A stretch of 64,000 nucleotides of DNA from Massospora cicadina (GCA_022478985.1 JAKSZP010009574.1:1-64000); one strand, 5' to 3'; positions 33,068 to 44,400 are shown, numbered from the stretch's first letter. The notes: generated from the sequence alone by a model not told the origin. Numbers and translations are program-made.

Positions 33068-36000
33068 TCAGACGAGACAAAACTTAGTACCAGGGGAGGC
33101 ACCCCAGAGAAGCGATGCTATCTCTTGTTGCCAGCGGGAACGCCACTTATGTGAAGGGGGAGGGAACGTGTGTAGGGGGCGTAGCCACTATTGAGCACGT
33201 GTGGAGGAAGGGGTCTGATTTGATGAACCAGACTGGGAACCAGGAGGAGACCAGCTGTCGGCAACGTGGTGGGAGATATCCAGACATCCACGCTTGAAAG
33301 TGATCCACCAAATGAGACCAGAATCTGTGAACAGCTTCAGGGAGGGTGGGGATGGATCCGGCGATGGCATCCAAGACAATCGTGTGGATAGTCCACATGG
33401 CGATTGCAACCACCAGAACACGAAGGGAGGGTGGGAGGGGGGAGGCCATTGATGAAGCAAACATATCTCTTGACAGACTGAAGGGATGTGTTTGATCCTG
33501 GCCTAGCAGACGTTGGACTTCGCGCCATATTACTTTAAAGTGGGGCACTTCTCCAGGCGGTGAAACAGCGTTCCATACTGGCCACACACGACACAGGATG
33601 AGTGTAAAGCATTAGAGCGCTCAGCTGTACGATACACCTGCCTCAGGCAGCGCCACACATGGGAGCGGACTTGAGGCTGCAACAGAGGATGGTGTGCGTA
33701 TTTCCAGATAGTCTTTTGGGTCTCAGTGGAATAAGGGATGTCCATCATGTCCAGGTAGTCCACCCTGGATAGGACTTGGGGTCGAATGGGGATCACGCCA
33801 TTATGGATGGGTAGCCCCTGTACCTCTTGTGTGAACTGAGGAGAGGGGCGGCCTCTTCGGGTTGTATGTCCACTAATACGAATTCTCCACTCTGCGCTTC
33901 GCATGGAGAGTAGGATTCGTTTGTAGTGGGTTTTGGTCCCGTGAGGACCTGTGGCTGATGTGTGTGATGCGAGGTATTTCATCAGGGAGTGGGGGTTTGA
34001 TGGATTGTTGAGGCCCAAGGCTCGGGAGAAGTTGGAGCAGGCTGCGCGGGACCAGTGTTGGGATGGGAGTGTAGGAGCAGTGACGGCCGCAATCCTGGTG
34101 CCCAGGATCTTGGCGGCATGAACTTTGAAGTCAAGTAGGCCCATGCCACCATGATGATGAGGGCCAAACATGACCTCTAGCCTTACTAGTGGAGGGCGGC
34201 CTGACCAAAGCCAACCTTGTAGCAAAGCATACAGGGATTTGAAGAAGCTTGGGGAGAAGGGGATGGCGTGGGCTCTAAACCAGACTTTGGATAGGAGCAT
34301 AGAGTTGGCAAGAACAACCCTGCCAGTGAGGGTAGTAGGGTGGGCTCTGAGAGAGGCTATTCGCTTCATCACGTTGTCCAGTATATGGCACTCCATTACT
34401 GCTGACGCGTATCCACCTGCCTCCAACCACACGCCCAGATGGCGTACCGGTCCTATGGTAGGTCATGGCACAAAGGGGAGCACCACTGGAGCGGTGTATT
34501 TTGAGTTAGTAAGGCGTGGACGTGGGCGAGCAGATGGGCCAGGTTGGGAACTACTTGCTGGGGCCCAGCAGTTCTGACACCGACCAAGGAGGATGATTTC
34601 GGTTTTGCAGGCGTTCAGTGCCGCGTTGCTTACCTGGGAATATTCCTGGATGAGGGCTTCAAGCGCGCGTGCATCTTTGTTATTAGACACCCCCACCACG
34701 TAATCATCTGCAAATGCCTTCATTTTGACTGGGGTTTGGCCTGGCACATGGACCCCAGTGAGTTGGGCATTCACATTTCGTAGTAGTGGGTCAAGGCTGA
34801 AGTTGTATAAGAGTGGGCTCAGGGGGTCCCCTTGTCACAGGCCCCTTTGAGGATGGACTACTTCCGTTAGGAAACCTGGGCCGCGCACTGCCATTGTTGC
34901 AGATTCTGTGAGCAGCATCACCCAGTTAATGAAGCGGGGAGGTAGGCGGAATTGTTGGAGGCAGGCCCTAAGGTATCCCCAGTTTACTCTATCATAGGCC
35001 TTTTGTTGGTCCAAGAATACAAGTGCCCCAGAGGCTGTGGACTGACACACATTAGCCACAGAGTGCACGTTATCCCAAATTGACCTTCTGGGGATGAAAC
35101 TGAATTGTTCTGGAGAGATGGTGGCAGAAGCTACAGTCCCTAATTGGTTAGCCATAATTTTTATTAAAATTTTGGTGTCTGTGTTTGTTAGAGAAGTGGG
35201 CGCCAGTTGGCTAAGTCTAGCCTATCCCCTTTCTTGAAGAGTGTGACCATAAAGGCCTCATGTCCTCCTGGTAGGAGGCGCGTTTTCAACAGGCTTTGGT
35301 TGAGTGAGGCTAGCAGCAATGGGGATATATATTTAAAATATTTTTTGTAGAACTCATATGGAATGCCATCTGGGCCTGGGCATTTTCAGTTTGGCGCACC
35401 ACGAATGGTAGTCCATAATCATTCGGAGTAATTAAATTCATTATTTCTAGGTATCAGAAAATGGTGCGGATATGAGCTCTGTCAAGAAATTCTGCCATTT
35501 CGGCCGGCTGAATTGGTTCAGCTCGGTATAACTTGGAGTAATACTATTATGTTTCAATTGCCACTTTGGCTGGCATATCCACAATTGAATCATCCGATCT
35601 TCACACCTGAGTGCAGGCCACGCTCTGGCATGGTGCAATTTTTTTAAAGAAATGTGCGGTGCAATTGTCACCTTTTGTGATGCGTGTGGCCCTGTATTGA
35701 ACACAAATCTGATTTTTGTGTTGCCTTTCAAGTGCGTAGAGGTGGGCGGCTGCCTCTGCCCACTTCCGGCCCCATGCAGGGCTATATCCTGAGGCTGGAA
35801 TGTTGGACTCCAAGTGGGCCAATTCCGCCAGAGCGCGCAAAATGACCGCTGATGTGGCTCGTGAGCATCTGGATGAGAGATGGCGATAGTGGCGGATGGT
35901 GTCTTCTTTGAAAGTTGCCCATGTGGAAATGGGGTCCGCGCAAAACGGTGCAACAAACAATTTTGCCAAAGTTGCCTCTTCCACCCACATGGAAAATCCT

Positions 36001-36771
36001 GGTGACGCGAGCTCTGCGGGGCGGATTTTGCACCAATGTGGGGCCTTTGCAACTGTGACAGGTAAGTGGTATGTTATCGAGACCAGTCGGTGGTCAGAGA
36101 ATTCCATTTTTTTTTGTTTTGAAGTGGGAGATGTGGGGTTGGAATTTCGCCGGTGCTTGAATAAGGTCGATGCAGGTCATGGACCTTAATTGGCCGTTGT
36201 GGATGTGGGGATGCGTCATGTTTTTGAGCAGTGGGGCATGTCGCGGCAGCACATCCATTAACCCAAGGGTGGCTTTTAGAACGCGTAGTTCTACATGACC
36301 CTGTGGGGCGTGGGGTGAGGGCGGCCACTGGTCCGTTGGTGAGGTTAGCCAACAGTTCATGTCACCAATTATGAAAGAATCAGGGGGTAGCTGGAGGGAT
36401 TTGACTGACGAGAAAAATTCCTGACGCTCTTGTGCACCATTTGGGGCGTAAATGTTGACGATTGTGTGTGCAACATTGGCCTATGAGAAGGTGACAATGA
36501 GCACTTGGTCATTTAGGAATGTTTCTGAAGATGTAAATTTGAAAAAATTGTTTTTCTGAATTAGCACCCCACAGTGCTTCAACCAAAAGGATAGGGATGG
36601 TAGGAGCATTGTTTTCCAAGCTTCCTCGGAACCTTGTGGACAGTGGGTTTCCTGGATGGCCAAGATATCCACGGAGAAATTGTTTTGTAAAAAACTCAGT
36701 TTCCTAGCCTGGGACGGGGAGGCCTTGAGTCTGGCAATATTCAGCGTCCCTAGAGTGAAGGTTTCTCCCAT
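33068..36771 (-). pseudogene. LINE-A ORF2 protein (A4)
   Basis: Starts at 36769-36771 and stops at 33068-33070, the same positions as in A2. The endonuclease is in pieces: TLNIARLKASPS, ILAIQETHCP, then a Trp-to-stop change near 36480. A further piece has MNCWLTSPTDQW and CIDLI; after an A-run frameshift near 36105 comes MEFSDHRLVSIT with the SDH intact. RT: RRSIWDNV, LDQQKAYDRVNW, an Arg-to-stop (CGA to TGA) inside GLRQGDP near 34837, and FADD intact near 34700-34715. Open C-terminal segments are 33530-34432 and 33147-33587, with finger CVVC...HRLEKC near 33550-33610. A TGA follows ACTQV at 35601. Confidence 0.9.
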
Positions 36772-36777
36772 CGCACC

Positions 36778-38188
36778 TTAGGTGTGAGGGGGTGGGCCCC
36801 CTGGCCCATTAGCCTCTTCCAGGTCCCCACGGGCTTTCACAGCAGCGTGGGTATTAGCAGCAACGCTATCGGGGTTTTTGTTAATTTTTGCAGAAAGAGT
36901 CACATTGGCTTTGGCCTTCACTTTTTGTTTTCCCAACGTTGGACGAATTTTTTGTGGTGCGGATAAGTTTGGTGCACCGTTGAGTGGGGCAAAATTTTTT
37001 TTTAATTGGGATAGGTACTAAGTCAGTTTTGACAGGATCTTGGGTGCAACGATTGGGTGAGATTGAAGCTTCCATCAGATCCCCGGATTGAGTGGCCCAT
37101 TTGGCATGGGCCTCCCAATCTGATTGGGTGATGGATTCCTGAGTTGCTTCTGCCATGAAGGTCTCCATGTCCTCCTGGCATTGTGAGTATGGGATGGTGG
37201 TGGTGACCTTGGCCGCTTCCTTGGCTGCGGTCCTATGGGCCTGCTTGGCCTTCTTCCGCTCCCTGGGGAGATGGGCTTTACCAATAGGTAGCAGCCTTGT
37301 GCTCCCCATGGGAAAGCCTCCTTGGTGCTTGCGGTTGGTTCGTAGTGCGCCTCTCCGCTGGCCATGGCCGCTGAGGGGTGCTCTTGGAATGTGACGCCCT
37401 CTTTGATGGGGCAAACATTTGCCTTATGGCCAAACGCATCACAGTGGGTGCAAATGGGGGGCGCGCTGTCCACAGTTACCCGGAATGGGTGGGTGGTGTG
37501 CCCTGCAATATCAATAAAGGTGGAGTGCGGGATCTGGGTTAGGTCCTTCGCGATCTCCTTGGTTGGGGTCAGAACTGCGATGGCTTTGCCAGTGCACAGG
37601 TGTGGCATCAGCATGAAACATTGCATTTCGAAAGATTGTATTTCGCTGTATATGGCGAGACCATCTTTCAGGTGTTGCTACAAAATGTCACGTTTTACCA
37701 TAGTAGGCAAAAGTCAAACGTGAGGAAAATTTGGTTTGATTTTGTCCATCTGATGCATTTGGTTTTGATGACCTGTTGCCCTTCAGGGAGGTTGACCACT
37801 ATGTGCACCGCTGCAGCCTCATCTGCTGCTATTTTGCTTTTGAAACCTAGGTCCAGCCAACCGCGCGACATGGAGTGAGGTGCAACGTACACCACGGTCA
37901 GGAAAATTTTGTGTACATCTTCACAAAATTTTTCCCATAGGGCCATTTTTGGATGTCCAGATACACACGGACTCCAAATTCCACCGACGAAAGTGGCTGG
38001 GAATGTGGCGTGTTGATGTACTGGTTGCATCGTGCTTGCCACGCGAGTATCTCCAGGGAAATTGTGACCGCTGGTTTTCTTAGATTTTTTTCTATTCCGC
38101 CAGATTCTCCGGGGCATTTTCAAACGTTAGAGGCCGTGGGACTTCCGCCTGCTCCTCTTGCCTTGCTTGCCCAACTGCTCCCAGACAT
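36778..38188 (-). pseudogene. LINE-A ORF1 protein (A4)
   Basis: From 38186-38188 to the stop at 36778-36780. Blocks in order: MPRRIWRNRKKSKK-type basic segment (other frame), GWLDLGFKSKIAADEAA, TTMVKRD region broken by a stop near 37680, LMPHLCTGKAIAVLTPTKEIAKDL, CCHC knuckle CTHCDAFGHKANVC near 37430, GVTFQEHPSAAMASGEAHYE and a QCQEDMETFMAEAT segment. Frame changes occur near 37260 (a few bases lost after KAHLP) and near 36960. Start and span match A1 and A2. Confidence 0.85.
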
Positions 38189-39097
38189 GGGCGCAGACTA
38201 ATCTCCTCTATGAGATTATCAAACTAGATTTAGTCTTGAATTGAATGGGTTGCAAAAGTGTTTGCAACGAGAAAGAAAATCAATCCCCAATTTGTTTCCA
38301 CTTCTTCTATGGATCTCCACTCAGATCCTTACTCTTTTCCTTAAAGAGTCTCCCAATTATAACACACAGAAATAATATCCCAGAGAAAGAATAGAAAAAA
38401 TGGATGCTGATAGAGTTTAATTCACTGGTATATCTACTGTATACTATATAAACTGTTTTTATTATGAGTGAATTTAAGTGAATTTATAGCTGGGGATTCA
38501 GTCATATAACCCTCAGTTGACACCTCTTCAATGAAATGGCAGCCGTTGCCATTAAATCAGCCATCCTTATCTCAGCAGCGATTGTTTCCCATCCTGGCTA
38601 GGATTTTGTCATTGGACATCCTTGAGACCTAAAACAGAAAGAGTCAGAAAACGTGACCCTACATTTTGCTCTTGATCCAAGTGAACCAACCATATTTGGC
38701 AAGCGACCTGATTAGGTAATGGGTCTTTTTACTCACTAAGGCAGGTCATGAACCAACTTACTTAATCGCTAGTTGCAGGTGGCATGACTTGCCTCACAAC
38801 TTACTACTTACATTATCAATCAGTTGGTGATGAAACCTTTCAAATTCCAATTGGTACACAAAAAGGTTAATTACTATCAGATTCCCCTATTTAGTTGGCA
38901 ACTCTGCCTGACAAGATCTTAAGCATTTATCCAGATCAATCCCTGATGGATCCAACTAGGCAAATATCCTAAAATCCCCCAACATAGTTACTTTGAAATC
39001 AGGGTTAAAAAATTTCTAATTCACCTCACATTAGGGAATTATCCATTAGCGATTCCTGGTAATCTAGCAGGCTGGAAAATATGGGTAAAAGCCCAAC

Positions 39098-39504
39098 ACA
39101 TCCCCCCTCTTGCCTAGATTTCCAGCGAGAAAAGGACCAGGATAGGAGAACACCGCTTCAGACACTCAGTCAAATACTTCATTTTCTCAAGTGGGTTACA
39201 ATCACCAATACTCAACGCTGCTCAGGACAACCTTTGGCATGTGGCTCTCTTCCTCTTCCTCATCGCTACCACCTACTCAGAGTGCGGTCCCCACAATCTA
39301 CTGTCTTTCCAGGCTGATCATTTTGCTCATGACAATATTAATCCTGGGATCCAGTTTTCTCCCCATCAGGGCATATGACTCACTGTCATATTCAGGATTC
39401 TTGGTATGGCTTCCTCAATTTCCTGATTTTCTTTTCATCCTAGACAGGAGACTCTTGACGTCAATGTTCATTTTGCAGCTCAATTAAGAATGTTTATTTA
39501 TGTT
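39098..39504 (-). other. GY4 3' interior next to its polypurine tract
   Basis: No gene can be supported. On the minus strand it ends in the purine tract AAGAGGGGGGATG that primes plus-strand synthesis in LTR elements. Short plus-strand open stretches at 39081-39487 are not supported by any motif. The right end is the 15-bp target ATGTTTATTTATGTT of C2 (39490-39504). Confidence 0.5.
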
Positions 39505-39689
39505 ATTTATTTGAGGTAAGCTGACCAGGGGATGGACATTACCAAAACTAAAAATATACGAAAAAAACGTAACTATCTGGTTCAAACAAAATGCCCTAAT
39601 GAGCATATTGAGTGAAACGCTTTCAAAAACCAACCAACCAGGTGGGCAGTGGAAGCCGCTTATCCCTCCGTGGCGGAAGGGGAGGGTGG

Positions 39690-41234
39690 GTTGTGGGGGC
39701 TCATTTTTGGCAGACTCTTTGGAAGCAGCTTCTTCCTCCCAAAGTAGAGTGCATGTCACAGATGTCAGTAATGGCGTTGGGGCATGTGCAGTATGTGGTT
39801 CGATATCTCTAATGATTGGAATTTCATGGAATTTGCCAGCTAGGTGAATGGCACTGAGATATTCAGTTAAAGATTTTTCAGCTTTAATTCAGGCGTCTGG
39901 GAGTTGAACAAACGTGCCAATGTTGGTTCAGGTTATTTTTGCTTTTGGATTCTGTGCTATAGTTGCCACGTTCTAGATAGCATCATTTGTGTTTTGTAGT
40001 ACTTATTCACCAATATTTTGCTTTTTGAAGTTAAGGTAGTGGGGATAACAGGAGGTGAAATTCCTCCTTTGAGTATTGATACTGATTTAGTGACATCTTT
40101 ACGCATGGGATGACAATCTGGTGTTGCAGCTGCTTCGATTGCAAGCTAGTGATCACTGCGAAATGATTTGGCATTTAGCTGTGGGGTATAAAGTTGAGGG
40201 GGGTATTTGGCGTCCCATTTGCATTAACAGACTGCTCGATTTGCAGTGATGGTTCTTCAATGAACTTACCTGATTCATCAATTTCAGCCAATAATTCCCT
40301 TGTTTTTGGTTGAATTGGACTGGGGAATCATCATATGGTCGAGGTTTGTTTGATTCAATTAGTGGAAGCATGGGATTGAACTGGGATCCAATCCAATGCT
40401 TGATTGGAGGAATTATTTATGGCATTGGGGTGAGGAGGAGGATGATTGGTGGCTGAAGGTGCAGCTGCAGCAACAGGCTTTGGGGGTGGAGGAGGTAGGA
40501 TTGTGCCCCATGCCTGAAATTATACAGAGTGGGCAGTGGATTGGAGGTCAGCAGATGAGTTGTCTGATCCACCTGAAGTGGTTGAAAAGGGGCACTTGCG
40601 TTTTGAGTGGTCTAACTCAAAACATGATGGTCAGATCATCCGCCCACCTTTGACGTGGACCCAAAATGGATGGTCAGGCGCTGAGGGAATAATGGTGCAT
40701 GGCAGAATTGTCACCGCAATTTTAATAAATTCAGGGCTTATAGTGGCATATTCCCGAGGCCTAGCAAGTCGTGTAGCCCCATTTGGGACCACAAATTGTA
40801 AGATGGGGTTGGAGCCATAGGCTGCCAAACCATCCATCAGCTCCTGGTGGAGCACTTCAGGGGGAGGTGGGTGGGCAGGCCAGCAAACTGGACCACCAAA
40901 GTGGTGTCCGTTGGGAGCCAAGTTTGAGTTGTGGGGAGAGGGGGTGCCCTGGAATACCAGGGGGCACAGTTGCTGCAGTGGCAGCGTCAGCTTCGCAGGT
41001 GAATCCAAGGTCAAAATACCCCTTGTAGGGGCAGAAATCAATAAATCTGGCGGGTGTCATCACCACCTGTGCCATTTCAATAATAACTTGGTCGTGGTAT
41101 GGGAATAGTTTCCCATATTTGACCCTTAGGCCATAGCACATGTTGCTCCAGGGGAGTACTAGGGGGCAGTGTGGTACCGCTTGGGTATGAGCAAGGTGGG
41201 TGTCTAGGTCCTTGGGCGGAACAAATTGGCCCAT
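39690..41234 (-). pseudogene. C-element ORF1-like protein (C2)
   Basis: Best preserved of the three C genes at its N-terminus: MGQFVPPKDLDTHLAHTQAV, then MAQVVMTPARFIDFCPYKGY and FDLGFTCEADAATAATVP up to a frame change near 40900. The next open block 40631-41041 has PPPEVLHQELMDGLAAYGSN, FVVPNGATRL, TISPEFIKIAV and HPFWVHVKGGRMI. A CPSCFELDHSK-type knuckle follows in the next frame near 40600-40625. The C-terminal part reaches TCTLLWEEEAASKESAKNEP near 39690-39760, where the stop seen in C1 is replaced by a Gln codon. Several frame breaks; likely inactive. Confidence 0.78.
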
Positions 41235-41405
41235 AGGTTTAGAATGACTGGGTGAACCAGTCCTAGCGCGTTTTCCTGCTGGATGGAAAGTGGAAGAGGG
41301 AGTTTCGCCGCTGCCCCACGCTGGAGCAGCTGGCAGAGAATCTGATGATATTGGAGCAAAACTACTATGGGCAAATTCAATTTATTTTATAAATCCATGT
41401 ATTTT

Positions 41406-41700
41406 ATTTTATTTATTTGAGGCAAGCCAACTGGGGGACGGACATTACCGAAAAAGAGAAAGAAAGTAATGACATGAAACCTGAGCAGGGTCAACTCTGT
41501 CGTAGAAAGTTTTTTCACCTCCGGATCGGGACTCGGATTTTTCTGGTTACATCATGGGTAAGGTTTTCGTGTTATTATACCTACTAACCGCCAATAGTTT
41601 CCTTCGGCTGGCACCCCAATCAATGTGCGAAGGGCGGGAATTGAACCCACAACCTTCAGGTTGGTAGCTGTACGCCCTACTGACTCGCCTTCCACCCCCT
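41406..41700 (-). mobile_element. tRNA-derived SINE with LINE-like tail
   Basis: A 295-bp insertion in the C2 leader. The minus strand begins with a tRNA-like head (GGGGGTGGAAGGCGAGTCAG...), has pol III A and B boxes, a body of unrelated sequence, and a 3' end GTCCGTCCCCCAGTTGGCTT followed by GCCTCAAATAAATAAAA, the same tail as the C elements. Target duplications TTATAAATCCATGTATTTT (41387-41405) and a slightly longer relative at 41701-41721 flank it. C1 shows the unoccupied site in its own leader (AAAATTACATGAATTAATAG near 16853). Confidence 0.85.
41637..41689 (-). promoter_or_regulatory. Internal RNA polymerase III promoter of the SINE
   Basis: B box GGTTCAATTCC (41637-41647, minus strand) fits the GGTTCRANYCC consensus. 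The A-box-like GGCGAGTCAGTAGG (41676-41689) starts 42 bases upstream of the B box, close to tRNA spacing. Confidence 0.8.
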
Positions 41701-41769
41701 TTATAAAATCCATGTAATTTTGCTTGGAAAGTTATGCCAAGCAGAAAGAGAAGGATGCTTATTTATGTT

Positions 41770-42226
41770 CTCCTTTGTTATTTTCTTCTCATAACCTCTT
41801 GGCTCATGTCATTCTTAATTCTTCTCTGGAGAGCTTATCCCATTAATTTTGAGATTAATTTCTCTAAAATTGGAGCTTAATGGATTATAAAGTGCAAAAT
41901 GTCAACTATCATTTAAATCTGACATCCCCCTCTCGTCCAGCTCATATGTCAAATTCTGAGTTGCAGTACCAACAGCTACCTAACAGTTTGTCTGATTAAG
42001 ATCTTCGCTCTTCCAGCAGATGAGATGGGCTGTATGATGAAACCTCTTATAAATCCTTCCAGAACTCATACACCTTATCTGGAACCAGTGGCTAGTCCTT
42101 CCGTTGAATTACCAGAAACAGTAACCAACCCCAGTGAAACCAGGCGAACGATTGTCTTGAATGACTTGCAGCCAATCCTACCTCTGTCAACGATTACAGA
42201 GTTGGATTTTATAAAATCTCCTGAGT
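41770..42226. other. Unexplained segment with an orphan LTR-like edge
   Basis: No gene. On the minus strand GACGAGAGGGGGATG is followed by TCAGATTTAAATGATAG near 41931, which looks like a polypurine tract in front of an LTR start, but no partner LTR was found. The plus strand from about 42025 is open into the gag-like block that follows. Confidence 0.3.
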
Positions 42227-43126
42227 ATGGCTCCTTTTGCAGATGCACCAAACATCATCATTGATGCTCCTGAAAATATGACCTTCGCTCTTGATCTCTC
42301 CTTTCTTGCCAGGTTTGACTTGCTACCTGAGTTCCTCTTCTGACTTGGACAATATTACAAACCAGCTGTCTTGGCCACTGAGATCAACATTGGCAACATC
42401 ATTCATTTTGAACTCCCCTATGCAGTTTAAAGGGCCAAGTCAACGAGACTTTATCTGAAGTGTTGAATCCCTCCAATCTTAAGAATATCTTAGATTGGGA
42501 TATTGCCACTTATGCTCTTTGATTTACTGCCCAAGTTCCTCAAAAGTTGGGCCACAAAGCTTCCAGCCTCTCCCAGGTTCCATTGCTCCTTCTGCTTCAG
42601 CTTCCAAGAAGCTTGTAGTCATTGCTTAAAGGATGCCATTCGCTCCAGCATGAACATCTCATTTCTGGCACTTCTCATTGGTATCTACCACTGATGGCTT
42701 TAATAGGGGGCATGATTCGGCAACCCTCATCTAGCATCCCTTGTTTGTTGCTATCCATTATGTCCAGTGTTCTTGAAAAAGCCCATTGCAGTGCTCAAGA
42801 CTAACCTTCTGGCTCCGGTACCATATTGGGATTACTCAGGGTTATTCGCCAAATGCCTCTTTCTGTACTGTTGCTTCCCACCCTGCTCTGGGGTTTCACA
42901 TTTGGTTTCTTCCAACATCTCAATTTCTCTTCCCCTAGTCACTTTCTCACAGGGATCTGCATCCGCTCAACAAACTTGGTTTTGTGTAGGTTTAGCCCTT
43001 GCTAGCATCCAATCTCACATAGATTTTGACAAGTTGTTAATTCCTACTGCAATCCATCCTCCCTCTATCAAGAGGCGACATAGGCGGAATCATTCTGAAT
43101 TGAGGATACTCAATAAAAAAATATAA
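42227..43126 (+). pseudogene. Gag-like block related to GY3 gag
   Basis: Plus-strand coding remains starting MAPFADAPNIIIDAPENM and continuing FALDLSFLARFDLLPEFL, LATEINIGNIIHFELPYA and, in other frames, a tail with KRRHRRNHSELR. The beginning resembles the GY3 gag-like start at 21082 (LIIEAPEDL). It probably belongs to a truncated element of the GY3 lineage inserted into GY4. No catalytic motif, so the call stays tentative. Confidence 0.4.
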
Positions 43127-43129
43127 AAT

Positions 43130-43400
43130 TTATTGGTTTTTTCTTTGCGGTTAAATAATTTTTTTCAATATCTTTATCAATCTTTTATTTTTCTTTTTTT
43201 CCATGAGACTTGACCTTGTTTAGGTTCATTGGTCCAACTTTTTATTTTTCCCCTAAACTGGATCATAGGTATTTTTAGACCTACCAGTTTTCTATGGTTC
43301 AAAGGTTCTTTTTTCAGACTTGACATAATCATCAGAACATAACCAACTTAATGGTTCATTGGTCCTCTGGGAACTCTTTTTTATTCTTTATCAAATTATT
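43130..43400 (-). repeat. Dispersed direct repeat, copy 1
   Basis: About 270 bp that aligns with 46120-46440 in the same orientation. Shared marks on the plus strand are CTAAACTGG-TC-TAGGTA, CCTACCAGTT...ATGGTTCAAA and TTAATGGTTCA...CTGGGAAC. It lies directly after the integrase end of GY4. Confidence 0.6.
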
Positions 43401-43422
43401 ATTTCAAATACTTAGCATGGAC

Positions 43423-44400
43423 TCAATTTACTACTCTTCCATCCATGAGGTTATTGATGGAGTAGGCGTCCGTCACCATCTTGGCAATTGTCTCAAATGG
43501 ACCTGACCATAATGCATCCAGCTTGTTTCTTCTCCTGAAACCATGTGTATCGCAATAGGCCACTCTTTTGCCCATTAGGTATTCTGATAAGGCCAGTTGG
43601 TTCATATCGTCCATCAATTTTGCTCATATCCTTTTCTTCAACATAGTATTGAATGCTTGCAATTGCATTTCGATCAGGATATCTGTCAACCAGTTCAGGT
43701 ACTGCTCAGCACTCATTCCTGAAGCTGGTTCCACCACCAAATATAAAATTTGTGGCAACACGGCTTTTCTCCCATATAGCAATTCAAACGCCTTTTTCCC
43801 ATCACCATATGATAATATTGTAGGTTAACATCACCAAACTCAGGTACATTCCCCGCATGGAAGTTCTTCCTGCAACTAGCTTCCTCAGCATCATGGCCAG
43901 TGTCCCATTAACTCGTTCTACCAGTCTGTTCGTCTCCAGCTGGTAGGGCACAGACATGAAACCTTGGATCCTCATTATCTCATTTAACCACTGGATCACA
44001 TGAGATGTGAAATTTGTCCCATTGTTGCTCAGCAGGACTTGTGGGCATCCATGTCAATATACCACTTGATCCAGGATGAACTTTGGGGTGCTGGTAACGT
44101 CCACTTTCGCCAGGGCTTTCATCTCAACCCATCTTATCAGATGATCAATCGCAACTATTATGTACTTGACTCCCCCTGTGCACATCATCAGTGGTCCCAT
44201 CACGTCAATAGACACTATATGCCAGGCAAATCCAGGGAGGACCAGTTAGTATCCAGTTGTATTATTATGTAGCTTGTGCAGCTGGCACTCCATGAAATAA
44301 GCTAAATAGTTGGTGACATCATAGTTGATTGACTCCCAGTAGTACTGGCAAATATGTTTGGTCATTTTTCTCAGACCTCCATACCTGACAACCCTCGAGT
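43423..44400 (-). pseudogene. GY4 integrase
   Basis: Integrase of the minus-strand element, read right to left. Finger-to-core linker near 44300-44220 (YWESINYDVTNYLAYF). Core: IVSIDVMGPL, KYIIVAIDHLIRWVEMKALA, VLLSNNGTNF (an Asp of the usual DNGTNF lost to Asn), GFMSVPYQLETNRLVERVNGTL at 43802-43999 with the catalytic Glu region. C-terminal module: GFRRRNKLDALWSGPFE at 43423-43617, a GPY-type end. Frames change between these blocks, so the gene is broken, but the order is complete. Confidence 0.85.

Larger units (their letters stand above)
33001..38280 (-). mobile_element. LINE-A copy A4, complete
   Basis: A full-length minus-strand LINE (about 5.28 kb). Its 3' end at 33001 carries a longer A/T tail than A3 and its 5' end lies at 38280. 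ORF1 spans 1411 bases and ORF2 spans 3704 bases, identical in span to A2 ORF2. It is flanked by the shared CAATCCCCAATTTGTT target. It is closer to A2 than A3 is over much of the RT and finger region. Confidence 0.93.
27383..39097 (-). repeat. GY4 3' LTR, split by LINEs A3 and A4
   Basis: On the minus strand a purine tract AAGAGGGGGGATG (about 39098-39110) precedes TGTTGGGCTTTTACCC, the LTR start. The LTR occupies 39097-38281 and 27708-27383. It aligns with the uninterrupted 5' LTR at 52645-53762, including TTTATAG/ATAAAC promoter-like sequence and the CCTATAAATTTTTACA end. The break falls exactly at CAATCCCCAATTTGTT, present once in the intact copy (52948-52963). Confidence 0.88.
39505..41754 (-). 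mobile_element. ORF1-only retroposon C2 (contains a SINE)
   Basis: Minus-strand copy of the C element, flanked by ATGTTTATTTATGTT (39490-39504) and ATGCTTATTTATGTT (41755-41769), one mismatch in 15. Removing the SINE and its duplicated target leaves about 1.93 kb, the same length as C1 and C3. It has a 5' leader with TGCTTGGAAAGTTATGCC (compare C1 TGCTTGGCATAACTTTC), one ORF1-like gene and the shared tail, with no RT. Confidence 0.88.

Noticed and set aside
40396..40820. Trp/Gly-rich plus-strand frames near 40.4-40.8 kb
   Set aside because: They are antisense to the C2 ORF1-like gene, whose homologues in C1 and C3 are read on the opposite strand.
41637..41700. A functional tRNA gene
   Set aside because: A and B boxes are present, but the head continues into a non-tRNA body, ends in a LINE-type tail and is flanked by target duplications. 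No clean acceptor-stem pairing or anticodon loop was seen.
42767..43126. Membrane protein gene (hydrophobic 119-codon frame)
   Set aside because: Hydrophobic and Cys-rich by composition, but it lies within stop-ridden gag-like remains and has no promoter, homologue or conserved start.
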